Source: Larix sibirica
Taxonomy: Eukaryota > Streptophyta > Pinopsida > Pinales > Pinaceae
Assembly (NCBI GenBank): GCA_004151065.3
Contig: NWUY0305023538.1
Coordinates: forward strand, 30,085-94,084
Length of the DNA stretch: 64,000 nt
Direction of reading: 5' to 3'
This document shows, one piece after another, positions 32,328-43,404 of this stretch. Below the pieces are notes generated by a model that did no database searches, had not been told where the DNA came from, and saw only the letters and a program-made list of their open reading frames with translations. Made by a program: the position numbers and the translations under genes. Numbering within the stretch: position 1 is the first letter of the stretch; every line of letters begins with the position of its first letter.

Positions 32328-32789
32328 GTGGGGAATAAAGGGTTATGTCTATTAAGGGAAAGATCTATTGAACCTATACATATGGTAAATTCAATAAAAA
32401 AAAAGGTAGCGTCCTGCCTTATCGCTGCTCCGCTCCTTCCCCCATTGTTCTTGGTTGTTCGCGTGCCTTCCATTCTATCTATCTTTCTTTCTCTGCTTGC
32501 ATGGGGGGGCGGTCATCGTTTTCTTTGTCGTTGCGGGGTGCTGGGTTTGGTGCGTGCGCAAGGGTCCGGTCGGCCTGTTTTCCCGGTTATCTGGCTTCCG
32601 GGCTGGCTTTCCGATTCAAGTAGAGTTAAGAGGGGGGGTATCAAGCTTACAATTATGGAATCCAGCTCGGAGTTTCCTTATTTGTGGTCAGTGCTTTCCT
32701 CAGGTGTTACAAACCTGGTGGGGGGATCCCACGTGCGATTGATGAAAAGGTTAGACAGACATAGAGCCTACGAGGCAGGAAGGATATAA
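32328..32789 (+). CDS. unrecognised 153-codon ORF over the pyrimidine-rich repeat
   Basis: One of the longest open frames of the window, starting ATG at 32328. Residues about 32-68 are hydrophobic (Leu/Pro/Val-rich, then a Trp-Gly-Gly-Gly), which could be read as a membrane segment. That part is encoded by the pyrimidine-rich repeat also found at 5.9-6.3 kb, where it is out of frame, so the hydrophobicity is a by-product of CTT/GTT words. No family is recognised. Large plant mitochondrial genomes contain many such unique ORFs; expression is unknown. Confidence 0.15.
   Translation: MGNKGLCLLRERSIEPIHMVNSIKKKVASCLIAAPLLPPLFLVVRVPSILSIFLSLLAWGGGHRFLCRCGVLGLVRAQGSGRPVFPVIWLPGWLSDSSRVKRGGIKLTIMESSSEFPYLWSVLSSGVTNLVGGSHVRLMKRLDRHRAYEAGRI
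32430..32640 (+). repeat. pyrimidine-rich dispersed repeat, copy 2
   Basis: TTGTTCTTGGTTGTTCGCGTG ends near 32464. It is followed by TTGCATGG, then GCGGTCATCG and CGGTTATCTGGCTTCC, matching the order of words at 5965-6260 with indels. Confidence 0.6.
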
Positions 32790-32799
32790 TAAGTTGAGG

Positions 32800-34625
32800 C
32801 GGATGCCGGAAGAAATAAAGTCTATGGCCATTTTTGCATGTTGGAAACTATATTTTTGAGCTGATTTGGTTTAGCCGGGTTCCAAGTGATCCATGTTCAG
32901 GTCCCGAACTCAAGCCAAATATCTCTCATTTCATTCATTTAAGGTAATTGATTCTTTCTAATAAGGCAGGTTCAGTAGAAGCTTAGGCGGCGCGGGTTAG
33001 CTGAAACTATCTTATAATACCATTCATTCTGATTAAACCAAGTTTCATATTTTGGGTAGGTCCGATGCTTGCAAGTACTTATCTGCAATCCACTCTTGCT
33101 TGCGGCAAGGTTTCATGTAAGTTAATAATAGAATTGATCCGTTGACTTAACCTATTTGCCTTATATATGAATATGATGAGCAGAATCAATTGAATGGGTT
33201 CCAACATTCGGCTCGGAAGATAGATGCTAGAAGTAAAAATCCAGAGAGGAAGGGATTAGTCGGGCTGAATTGAGCGGTTCATCTATTAATTTCGCTCATA
33301 CCAACAAAACTCCCCCTGAATCCAACTATTTTGAAAATACTCCCAGAACTTCTGAGATTCTATGGGGTTGGCACTTTGAAAAGGCCTTGGATTTAAGCTA
33401 CGCGCCTCGTTCGGATTAAGACGCCCAGCCAAAGGCTCTGGGAATTTTAGTAAGTTAGTTTACTAAATAAAAAGGCAAATTATCGACCCGGATGGTGGAT
33501 TATCCGCACCCTGATAAATGGAGATTCACTTATAAATTCTTATAATAAAAAATTTTCTCTATTTAAATAGCTCTGCGCCTCATAATTTCCTCCGCCTTGG
33601 GCCTGGGCGCCCGCCTTCATCCCAAAGTAAAGGGTACACTTGTTCGAGGTAGAGCTGGTTTCCTTCCTCTCGAAACGTTTGTGAAAAACGAGCCAAGGTG
33701 CTCAGCTCGCGGCGGCATAATTCTAATTTTTGTTTCAAATTTTTACCTTCGGGCCTTCTCGTTGTATACAATATTATTCGAGCTTGTTTTCGAGGAACTC
33801 CATACCTATATGGGTCTCTCGTAGCGTTAGGTAGTTAAGTAAAATGGGTGTAACATAAATAAGTTTGGTTGGGTGCGTGTATTGCTCGCAGTGAGACAGA
33901 ATAACTTTTTTAGTTGCTCGACCAATAAGGGTTAGGGGTGAGGTATGAACGCTCGACCGTAGGGAGAGGGACTGACTCTCTTTGGCTCAATGTTTATAAA
34001 TTCATTGGAATAAAAATCGTCCATCTCCTTGTGGTTGTCCGTCGATCATCAACCAATAAGTTGTGATATAAGGCACCACGTTTGAGGGAAGGTCAGTTGT
34101 GTGATCCCGATAACGAGAAGTCGGCCTATTATTTTCATGGCCTATCGTGCGGTAGGTGGCGCCTACGAAAAGAGTAGCAGCGCTGTAAGGAAGTCATTTT
34201 ATAAATACGGGGGCGTGATGCGTGGCGGGCAGTAGCAATAAGTAGCATAGGGCAGGTTGGTTCGGTAGCGCTCCTCATTCACCAGGCTCCTTTGTCAGTA
34301 TTGTCTCTTACGCGTAATATTATTGAAACCAGGCTCCTCATTTGGGTCAGTTGGAAGGCCTCTCCCGTAATACGATTCAGTTGTGAACATCCTTTTAAAA
34401 AGAGAATGGAAACTACTTCTTTTTCGTTGTAGCTCATAAAGACCTTAGGGCATGGGACACTAATAAAGTAAGGCAGTAACCTACTACTGGGCCTAATAGA
34501 GGTGTGCACCATACAACTCCTTATTTGAACATAACCTTGTTGAGGATAGGAACTGACACTATATCCCTGTAGGTCATCTAGCTAGAGAGAACTTATAATT
34601 CCCTAATGCAATGTTACTACCTCAT
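32800..34625. other. spacer, no gene recognised
   Basis: No conserved gene is recognised. GCTCGACCGTAGGGAGAGGG at 33952 is close to CTCGACCGTTAGGGAGAG near 17439. Two overlapping opposite ORFs (minus 33580-33771, plus 33597-33824) match nothing known. Confidence 0.4.
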
Positions 34626-34634
34626 TGGGGTCCT

Positions 34635-34757
34635 ACCTAGCCCAGATACTTGGCTTGGCTCAGCTACTCGACCAGGCTGCAGGGCGTGACTACTCAGTGG
34701 ATTTACTAGGATACTTGGATTTGATACTTGGCCTTGATACCAGTTATAGACAACGTC
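34635..34757 (+). repeat. CTTGGCTACTC-type tandem tract, plus copy 3
   Basis: ATACTTGGCTTGGCTCAGC, GGATACTTGGATTTGATAC and TTGGCCTTGATACCAGTTAT share both the unit and the closing GATACCAGTTATAGACAAC with the tract at 14.8-14.9 kb. Confidence 0.7.
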
Positions 34758-34984
34758 TTAAGTGACTTATTGGGTGAGGGGCGTACCCTGGTCCTCATTC
34801 GCTCTATTATCATACAATAAAATATCCTATTTAGGGAGTACTAGTTATAATTTAACATCAGGGCACTAAAATAGAGTTTATTATTTATGAAATATAACCC
34901 TTTACAGCAGTTAGATCATAGCTGGGCATATTCAATAGTCGATTAGAGCCAGTAGTCGACGAGATACAGGTGGTGGTGCACCCG

Positions 34985-35220
34985 ATCCAAGAAGCGATCC
35001 ACTCGATGTTGGTACTCAATTAAGTCATGACAGGAGTCATCTTCTTGTCTCTTTTGGAACCGATGGAGGATGCTTGTAATTGAATACATTTGGTCTTTTA
35101 TGCTTTCTGCGAACCGAGTTGTATGTGGTTGGAAACCAATATAAGAAAGAGGATTTATTCCTTTATGTTTTGAAAACAATGGACGATCTAAGTACTATCA
35201 TCTTCTTTTGGGGGCAATCA
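34985..35220 (+). repeat. dispersed repeat (TCGATGTTGGTACTCAA ... TTTTGGAACCGATGGA ... CTTTTGGGGGCAAT), copy 2
   Basis: Bases 34995-35070 are the reverse complement of 14140-14215. The segment AATGGACGATCTAAGTACTA then CATCTTCTTTTGGGGGCAAT (35178-35217) matches 31736-31775. About 110 bases separate the two blocks here that are only about 10 apart at 31.7 kb, which shows an insertion or a deletion in one copy. Confidence 0.75.
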
Positions 35221-35224
35221 CCTG

Positions 35225-36465
35225 CTTTTTCAAAGTTGATGAGCTATTTTGTATAATTACGTAATAATTAAACCTTATAAACTTACCCTTCCGCCAATAT
35301 AATAATAATTAGTATAGGGGGGTGGGTCCGAATCGGAGTTTCGGCCCTATCTATCCTCGGTAAACTTCCTTTTTTATCTCTCGGAGTTCTAGCCCCAATT
35401 GTATATAGAGAAAGAAAGATAGTGAGGCAGGTCACTTATAGACTTAGGCGGGTGAGGATCAAAGAGCTCCTCCTCTTCTAAAGAATAACCCCGTCTCCAT
35501 ATGAAAAACTCAAGATGTGACTAGATTGGCTCATTCTGTTTCTATATCTTTTTCAGGATGCTTTCTTTGCCTGGGCGGGCATAACTATAGCTGGATACTT
35601 CAGATGGAAAAGCAAGGATATAAATTCATGGCTGGATGGCCGGCAGCATGCTCCAGATTTAGCAATGGATAGTCCTAAGTCCACAGAAAAAAGAACTCTT
35701 CTTTTGCTTTCTCCCTGAGCTCTAGCAAATAATATAATATAATATAAATAATATAGGTGTCCGTGTAATTCCAAAAGAAATGATACACTTCTTTATCGCT
35801 GTAGTTAACAACATTAGTGCACTAGTTATAATTAGCAGGAGTGCAGAAATAGAAGCTTTTTATCTCTCTCCTTCCCCTAATAGCTCCTTTTCCTACAACA
35901 AACCAAGTTAGTTGCCATTAGTGAAGCACTAAGGAAGGGTCTTCAATAGCCGGTAGCCTTCTGGTTGTGATGCCAGCTTATGGAGGTGGTCTCCAAAGAG
36001 TAAGGCCATAGAGCAGAGTTCAATCAAAGTGAAAGTATCCAACCAAGTGTTGTTTCCTGTGAAAAAGAGAATAAGAAACAATATGACAACTTTTTCTGAT
36101 AGCGCATATAGATATGTTTTGACATCTGATGATACTCGCATCTCGCATCTCTACGACCCTTCAGTGTTCATCCTCGTACCTCTTAATTGTCTCCAGTTTT
36201 AAGAATCAAGATCCATCGGGATGATATCAATTGATATCAGGGCAGGTTAAATCGGGATAGATCTGGGCAATATCATCACTAAATATCCGGGCAGGAATAA
36301 GGATATCCGTAAAGGTCTAAATCGATCTCTCATCAGGCAGGTTATTCATTTCCAACCCCGCGACACATATTATTCTTTTGTTTCTGGTGGACAATTCTCT
36401 CATCAGTAGTATGCCCGGTGGGCCGCCTAACCTCCAATTATGTGTAGGATCAAGTTAATCTCTCT
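35225..36465. other. spacer, no gene recognised
   Basis: No conserved gene is recognised. AATAT/AATA simple sequence lies at 35728-35752. AGGGCAGGTTAAATCGGGA, GATATC and GGGCAGGAATAAGG words recur weakly at 36200-36310. Confidence 0.4.
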
Positions 36466-36470
36466 CTATA

Positions 36471-36760
36471 ATCAGTAGCTTGCGAAGCGTCCTCCCCCAG
36501 AAGAGCTCTGTTGCTTGTCCGGCGGACAACCCATCTCAAACAATGTTCTCGTCCGTTGTACCGGCCCTACCCCAGAAAGATTTTCCAATCAACTGAATCA
36601 ATAAATATAATAAATAAATCGCTATCCGGCAAGCATCGCCCTCGCTGTTTTTATCATACTGTCACTACCGGAGACTAGCACACAGTGTCTGTCGCCTGAT
36701 CCTATCTTCCCTAGGTGCATTGTAAGTAATGATTATTATTCATAAAAATTTATTAACAGT
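36471..36760 (+). repeat. dispersed repeats: ATCAGTAGCTTGCGAAGCG copy 2 and GGTGCATTGTAAGTAATGA
   Basis: The first 55 bases match 22303-22358. Later bases (CAATCAACTGAATCAATAAA, GGCAAGCATCGCCCT, GATCCTATCTTCCCTAGGTGC) follow the word order of 7133-7260, with AGGTGCATTGTAAGTAATGA as at 14128 and 21214. Confidence 0.6.
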
Positions 36761-36971
36761 TCCGTAGGGTGAGTTCGAGGGCTTACTTCGAGGGTATAAT
36801 TCTGAAATGATCAAAGTTATTAGAGGAGCGCTGTGATTCCGTGGAGTTCAGGGTATAGGTAAAGGACCGAGGTCAGGAGTCGCCGTCTAGAAAGAGGTTC
36901 TAGGCTGTGTTCAGTTCCATTAGCAGTAGTGCATAAATAAAAGCTGCGAATAAAGCCAAGGTACGAACAAC

Positions 36972-37364
36972 ATGTTAAAATCGCTAAATATACGTCCTTG
37001 CCATTGTCAGAACTTGCAATCTATGCAATTTGATATGATTAATATTAGAAATGATACTTTCAAATCTACCAAGAAGCAACTAAGTGCAGTGAGGGGGCTA
37101 TGTATGGTACCCAGGCTATTATGCACAGTTAACAATGACGAATATGTTAAACCCGGTACGGTAAGGTTGGATACCGGGCTGGGCTGCTCTATGAATACTC
37201 AACTGGGCCTACTCAAATGGAATGGTTATGCTGCTCCTTCTACTGCTTATTTCAATACGGGTTCAACTGCTGCGAATGCTCCTGCATATGATGGGAATTA
37301 TGTTAGTGAAACTGGTACTTCTGCGGATGCTGCCCCTTCAACTGATTCTGGAAATGTTGGTTAA
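36972..37364 (+). CDS. 130-codon ORF whose C-terminal half is APST-family repeat
   Basis: An ATG frame in which about 84 residues of unrecognised, mildly basic sequence (several Cys, a KSTKK patch) run in frame into APST-family codons: GYAAPSTAYFNTGSTAANAP and later ADAAPSTDSGNVG before TAA at 37362. This is the only tract in the window where the repeat is open and joined to an upstream start codon. The stop is a TAA where the family normally has TCA. No domain is recognised and no promoter evidence exists, so expression is unproven; a chance fusion is possible. Confidence 0.2.
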   Translation: MLKSLNIRPCHCQNLQSMQFDMINIRNDTFKSTKKQLSAVRGLCMVPRLLCTVNNDEYVKPGTVRLDTGLGCSMNTQLGLLKWNGYAAPSTAYFNTGSTAANAPAYDGNYVSETGTSADAAPSTDSGNVG

Positions 37365-37935
37365 ACTGATCTTGAGGATGCTCTGGAAACTGCTTATTAA
37401 AATAATTTGATTGAAACTGGTATTGGCCCTACTTCCGGTTCAACTGGTCGTTTTGCTGCCGGGACTGATGCTGGTTCAACTGGTGTTAGGAATTACGCTG
37501 GAACTGGTGCTGTTGGGAATCATGCTTGAGCGGGAAATACCGGTTCAACTGTAACCCTAGGAATTCTGCTTCTTCAACTAGTACTTATGGGCCTACTACT
37601 TACGCTTAAACTGCTTATTCAAATGACCCTAGGAATAATGCTCCTTTTACTGGTGCGGGGATGCTGCTGGTTATAGTGTTCTAGTGCTGCTGATAATAAT
37701 GCTTGTCTTGGGACTCCTCTCCTGGGAATTATGATGATGCTTTGAATGATGAAGAGAATGATTGACCCGGTTCTACTGGTGCTGCCGGGAATGAATATAC
37801 CGATATTGCTTATGGAGATGTTGCTCCTTCAAATGCTGATGAAGCTGGTGCTTATGGGGCTGGGAATACTTCAAATTATGACGGGTCAACCAGCATTCGT
37901 TCAGTTTGCTTGGGCAGGTATAACTCAATTAGCAT
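37205..37935 (+). repeat. APST-family codon-phased tract, plus copy 4
   Basis: Anchors GCTCCTTCTACT at 37233 and GCCCCTTCAACT at 37332 are 99 bases (33 codons) apart. The frame continues past TAA codons at 37362 and near 37400 through GGT-TCA-ACT-GGT blocks to about 37550, then shifts by one base and goes on in the new frame (AAT-TCT-GCT-TCT-TCA-ACT). A further GCTCCTTCAAATGCT anchor is at 37823. Two Leu/Met-rich ORFs (37222-37410, 37746-37943) are shifted frames of the repeat. Confidence 0.75.
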
Positions 37936-37939
37936 TTTG

Positions 37940-39650
37940 TTAGTCCAGTCCAGGTAGATCCTGCGTTCCTCCCGTTGCATATGAAACTAAAGATGAGATG
38001 GGTTCTCCAATAAGTGGTTCCGGCTTCTTTCCTTCCCTTATTACTTGCCTGAAACTTCCCTTCTAAGCGTTGGCGACTGGCTTAAGAGCTAAAGCTACTT
38101 TCAACCCTACTGACTCTCGAATAGCTAGCATATGCCGAAGTACCTCACAGCAGTTTCAATAGTCTCTTTACCGTGCGGGCTTTCCTGTTTAAATAGGCTC
38201 TTTCCCCATAGCAAGTTTCAATAGGCTTTCCAATCAATATAAATAGGACCGAACACCCATTCTATTAGATAGAGATTAGATAGCCCCACCTAACTAGAGA
38301 TATTTCCTTATTGGCTGGCCTAACCTAGCAAAGGAAAACTCTATGGATAGCTTTTAAGCTAAGTTCTTCACTTAAGACCCATTTAATCTATTTTATAGGT
38401 TGAAAGAACTTGAAAGGGTGAATATAAAAGGTTAGTCATTAGATATGAAACGACTGGCGGGACTCAGAGTGGCGCTACAACTTACGGGACGAGAGTTGAG
38501 CAGCTAAATACAGCTACAGTTAGTTGGACTCAAGTTGAATTACAACTTATGGGACGAAAGAAAGAGGCAAGCTAAGAACAAAAAATACTATGGCTTAAGA
38601 GAGAGTAGAGCTGGAATAAAATAAAGAAAGAGAAAGGAACTACTTCTACTACTACTTTAGCACTAATAGAGTATAAAAGAGAAATCACTAGGACTACTCG
38701 TTATAGTAGTTATAAGCACTACATAGAGGCAATCGTTATAATTAACTTATGGACAACAGATGGCCTCCAATAAGAAGCAAGCCCCGGGTAACAGGCAGAC
38801 CTATACCAACCAGTCCACCACCGGGGGCCTACACAAAGAACCAGTCCACCAACAACGGATAGGTACCATACCAGCTAGGTGCTGATAAAAAATAACGTTA
38901 CATACGTTTATATACCTTGAGAGGAAGGAGAGTCCATTTTGAGGAGCTTAGGAAAGAGATGTTTAGGAGTTGGTGAATATTTTGGATGCTTCCTCGAACT
39001 ATCAAGCTGGTAAATTAAAGTAATAAAGGTGGAATATAAAAGTAGATCCAACAGCAGATCCGGGAAAGGTAAGGTCCGATAAGTGCTTGTCATCGGAGGA
39101 AAAGTACGGGTTTGACTCGTTAATTTACCAGTCCTAAACTAAGCAAGACCAAGCTAGCAAGTTCATCATCGTAAGGTGGAAAGAATCAAGATACAGCGAG
39201 TATAAAGGTCGATATGGGGTCTCGGGTTCGGTTGCAAGGTTAATCAGTTAGGTCGAAAGGTCGTCGCAAGGTCGAAGCAGGCACAACAGCCAGATAATTT
39301 TATTCTAGTCTCCTCGCAAACGCACAGCAGCCAGCCCGTTTATTCAAGCAGCCAGGGTGGATTTGATAAGCCCATGTGAAAAGATGTATTTACCACGCTC
39401 CCATTAAAAATTGAAGTTGAAAAAGAAACATTTAGTACGCGCATCCCTAGTGAGACTCGCATAACTAAGTGAAACTTTTATACTACACTACTTGAAATAT
39501 AATCCCTTGGCCCAGCAATGGGAAAGACATGTTTTGGTTACCAGATCTTATTAAATCCGCTCATTCACAAATTTCATTTAGATAAACCTCGCCCTCCACT
39601 ACTTATGGTGATTCCTCCTATTATAAGGAGGAGGGTGGAATAATGTTGTG
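37940..39650. other. spacer with small repeats, no gene recognised
   Basis: No gene is recognised. ACAACTTACGGGACGA (38478) and ACAACTTATGGGACGA (38543) are a close pair, and ACCAGTCCACCA occurs twice near 38810-38850. The rest looks like plain spacer. Confidence 0.4.
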
Positions 39651-42040
39651 TACTTTCCATAGAAAGGACGTATCGATGCTGCAATATTAAATAGAATTAA
39701 TATTTATACTATTGCGTAGTATGATTAGGAGTAGCTGCAGCCCAATGTACGATAACTAATGGAAAGAGAATAATAGGTGTTTATTATTCCCTTCCGGCTG
39801 ACACTATAAGCCATCGAATATGCATCAACGTATTGATTTATTGTTACAATGGATTTTGTAAACGTATCCATGCAAGCTTGTATATCACAATATGGCAAGG
39901 ACGTATCGATGCGTATCGTAGTACCACTCCATACTCTAGCAGTAGAAGAGGTTTAGCAGCTTCTAAATATGGAACTTAGCCTCGATTGGTAGGACGAAGA
40001 TGTTTATTTTAATAAACCCCATATTTTTATAACAGCTTTCAGTTTTCCCTACAAAAGACCCTAAAGGTCCATATTTGATGATTCTTATGATTCTTATTTG
40101 GTCTTTGATCCCAACAACAATGATATGGCTCACTAACCACTTAAAGAATCAGTATCGCTTCCATCCTATCCTAATGGCTCTACATCTTCATGGGGGAATA
40201 ACTATCCAACCAACAACCACTAGTGAAACCTCCGGAAATGCCAGTTTTAGTAAAAATGGCGCGGTGCTTCCATCCTTATTTCTATCCTCATAAGAACGGA
40301 AAGAGGGAACAATTATAAGGGCTTTCACTATTGGCCTAACTCATCTGCTCAGCTCAGCGGGGACCGTCCTATATAAGACCGTAGTGGAACCTGCCCTATA
40401 AAAAGCTGGTATCGCGTCCTAACATCACTATATCGGCCTGATTACTCACCTGCTCTGGCAAGACCTACTACCTGATCAGATCTGACCTGAATGTTTATAT
40501 TAAACTGCTGGATGTAACCCAACGGATTTTTAACGTACTCCTCATGCTGGAAGGTTTTATGATATTACCACGGGCTAATGCAAGTTACGAAGTATATGGA
40601 ATGCTGTTGAATCCATTAGGAGGGAAACTGAATGAAATGGTCATGTTCATATAGAAAAAATCCAAAATTAGAACCCGATGATTGGTAAATGACTCGGAAC
40701 CATATAAAAAAGCTGTCGTAATTATGGAAAAATGCATAGGTTTTTTTATAAGGAAGGACAACAGAAGAAGGAATAAGCCATTCACCAGGAGCCTTTTGCC
40801 AAAAGCCTGTAAACTTAAGCCTCATCTTTTCCATTCCAAGTTAACAACAGACATGAGAGAAGTTACCCATCATAGCTAGAGAAATGTCCCCCAGGTTCCC
40901 ATGCCCGACAGAGGAAATGTCCCCTTTAAAGCCATCATACCCGAAATATGAGGAGGTTGAGCTGGATAAGTCACTATACCAGGGTCAACCGATCAATCCA
41001 CCAAGAGCTGCTACACGGGTCATCCACCAGAGGCCAGGCTTCTTTCACCAGATGCCACGAGTCTTTCACTTTCCAGTAAACATCAGTCAGTCACCTTTTG
41101 CCTTAATAAATTAAGTACACAAGTCTTCAGCTTTTTTTTTCCTTTTTGAAGAATAACATTTTAGGGCGTTTAACACATAGACCATAATAGCCGCGACAGA
41201 AACCTGCATGGTTGGATAAGATACGTTTACGCGCGAGACCTCTTGATTTGATTTAAGTATCGATGATTTGGTTCCATTTATTTATTGAATAATAAAGGGC
41301 GGCTTCTTATATTAGAAGAGGGCCAATTTGGCTGACGGGTAGCATGGGTGCAGGAGAACAGACGTCTTACGGTAGAGGCAGTGATCGCAGGAGGGGTGCA
41401 TCAAAATAAGACAGACAGAAAGCCAGTGATTGAGCAAATTGATTGGATTCACTTTACAGATAACATCGTTAGATATGAGCGGTCCGTCGACACTGGGTAC
41501 ATCTTCTGACTGATAGGGGCGCACAATCTTCCTCAATGGGTATTACAACTGAATGTCTTCTGAGATGGGTGCACCAACTCTGATTTGAGCTTAAACCAAA
41601 ATTGATTCTGATTAGGCTGGACGGGAGGGCGAAAGCTAGATGGTGGGCCGGTTGATCTCCCGCTCTTTCCCGAACCACGATGCTTCTGGAAACCGCTCTG
41701 CCAAGGAGAATCTTGACCCCTCCCTCGATCACGAAAGACGGAGAGCTAACATCATAACCGCTGCCTATGGAAAAGATTGCCATAACTACTATTCAGCCCC
41801 TAAACCTATTGACCGACCGAGTGGAAAGAACAAAAGAAAGGACTGATGCTCCAACAGACAAAGCGGACAGCAGCTCCTGCCGCTGTGAAACTGGTATGAT
41901 TGGCTGGTATGCCTATTCAAGGTCCAAGTTTTAGAACGGTTAGGGACGTTAAGTTTTCTAACCAGCGTTCACCGACTTCCCATAGAGAAGAGAGCTTTTC
42001 CACCGCCTTCCAAGCATTCGCTGGAATCACACTTGCTTTA
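39651..42040. other. spacer, no gene recognised
   Basis: GGACGTATCGATGC occurs at 39666 and 39899. CCCATCATAGCTAGAGAAATGT at 40867 resembles 14586-14607. ORFs at plus 40075-40293, minus 41469-41783 and plus 41640-41846 match no family I know. No RNA gene is seen. Confidence 0.4.
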
Positions 42041-42044
42041 AAAT

Positions 42045-43400
42045 GGATGCTTCTTGGGTGCCACTATTACCTATTGTTCTTGCCGAACCTTGCCCATACT
42101 CTTCATTAATTAGAGCCTACTCCATTCCTAGGAAGAGCCCTAATAGCCTTTACTTTTAGGACCTCCTAACCGGGCACCCTTCTACCTAGCTCACCTATAG
42201 AACCCCGCGCTTACTTAGAACCTATTCAGCCAGGAAGACTTCGTAGGGGAGGCATGCTATTCATTAACCCTTTACCCTAATACTCCTTATTAATTATTCT
42301 GGGTAACACTATTTATTGCTTCGCACCTTTACTTAGCGTGCGACCTACCAACCTTGACTTTGAATCACTCCGTGCCTCACCCAACTTACTTATTATGCCC
42401 CCAACTTATAGCGTTGAACTGACGGATGGGGCCTCCAAGGAGCTGTTGGATGGATGGACGGGCTTCCAGATAGCATTCACAGGCCTGGAATAAAACTTGA
42501 TCACAGATGCTGCTGGGTACCACGATTACCTTCTGAGTAACACTACGACCTTCTGGGGGTACCGCTATATTGTTCCGACCGAGCCTTGCCGATACGATTC
42601 ATCAATTAGAATGCTGAGACCTATAGAACCTGCCCTTCAGTTAATGTGCTCCTTCTAGTTACCCCCCTATAAACCTAGACCTGTTAGCCTTAGACCACTT
42701 CATTTATGAATGCTTTTGAGATACAGCTATAGAACCGGGATCGGACGGATTAAACTACCGAACCTTAGGAATTATATTCTTAGTACCACATATCAATCAC
42801 CTTCTGGGTACCGCTATTAACTATTGTTCCCACCGAGGAGGAGCTGATACTCGGAATCAATTAGAACCCACTCTATCGCTAGGAATATAGATATATATCT
42901 AGAGACCTGCCTTTCAGGTTAATGCCTGCTACCAACCGGAAGACCTAGACCTGCCTTCTACCCATAACACTTTGATGAATCGCTTGGTGGGTACAGCTAT
43001 TTACTTCTCTTATCAGGACCGGATCACCTTACCCAGACTTTCACTGACTGCCTTCACCCAACAACCTATGGAGTGCTGCCCAACCTATTGCTGAAGCCAG
43101 TAAGATCAGGGTAGACATGCTATTTACCCCTACCTTTGTTCCACATCTTTACCCACCTGAATACCTATACCACTTTCATGAATGCTTAGGAGGGACTGCT
43201 ATTAACTTCTCCGGGATGGGAGGGATGGCATCAAACAACCTTCTTATCCTTCTCCCTTACTTATGTGTTTCCTAACTACCTTTCCACCTTAAAACTAGAC
43301 CTACCCCATATCACTTGATGAATGAATGCACGCACTTAGTGAATCGGTACTGCTACTTACCTTCTCTTATCCGCACAGGATGGATGGATCCAGCGAAGGT
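42045..43400 (+). repeat. modular repeat array, copy 1 (CTTCTGGGTACCGCTATTAA and partners)
   Basis: Three modules alternate in diverged copies. Module 1 (CTTCTGGGTACCGCTATT...TTGTTCC-ACCGAGCCTTGCC) is at about 42050, 42550 and 42800. Module 2 (CACTT-ATGAATGCTTAGGAG...ACAGCTATAGAACC) is at about 42690, 42967, 43172 and 43314. Module 3 (ACTGCCTTCACCCAACAACC...TGGAGTGCTGCC) is at about 43048, with AGCCAGGAAGACTTCG near 42229 related to its end. All three modules recur in the same order at 61.1-61.7 kb. No ORF spans the array. Confidence 0.75.
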
Positions 43401-43404
43401 ATTA

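Noticed and set aside
37222-37943. Leu/Met-rich ORFs (also 6649-6918, 7918-8109, 23565-23780) resembling membrane proteins
   Set aside because: They are the shifted frames of the APST codon repeat (CTG/ATG/CTT words), so the hydrophobicity is an artefact.
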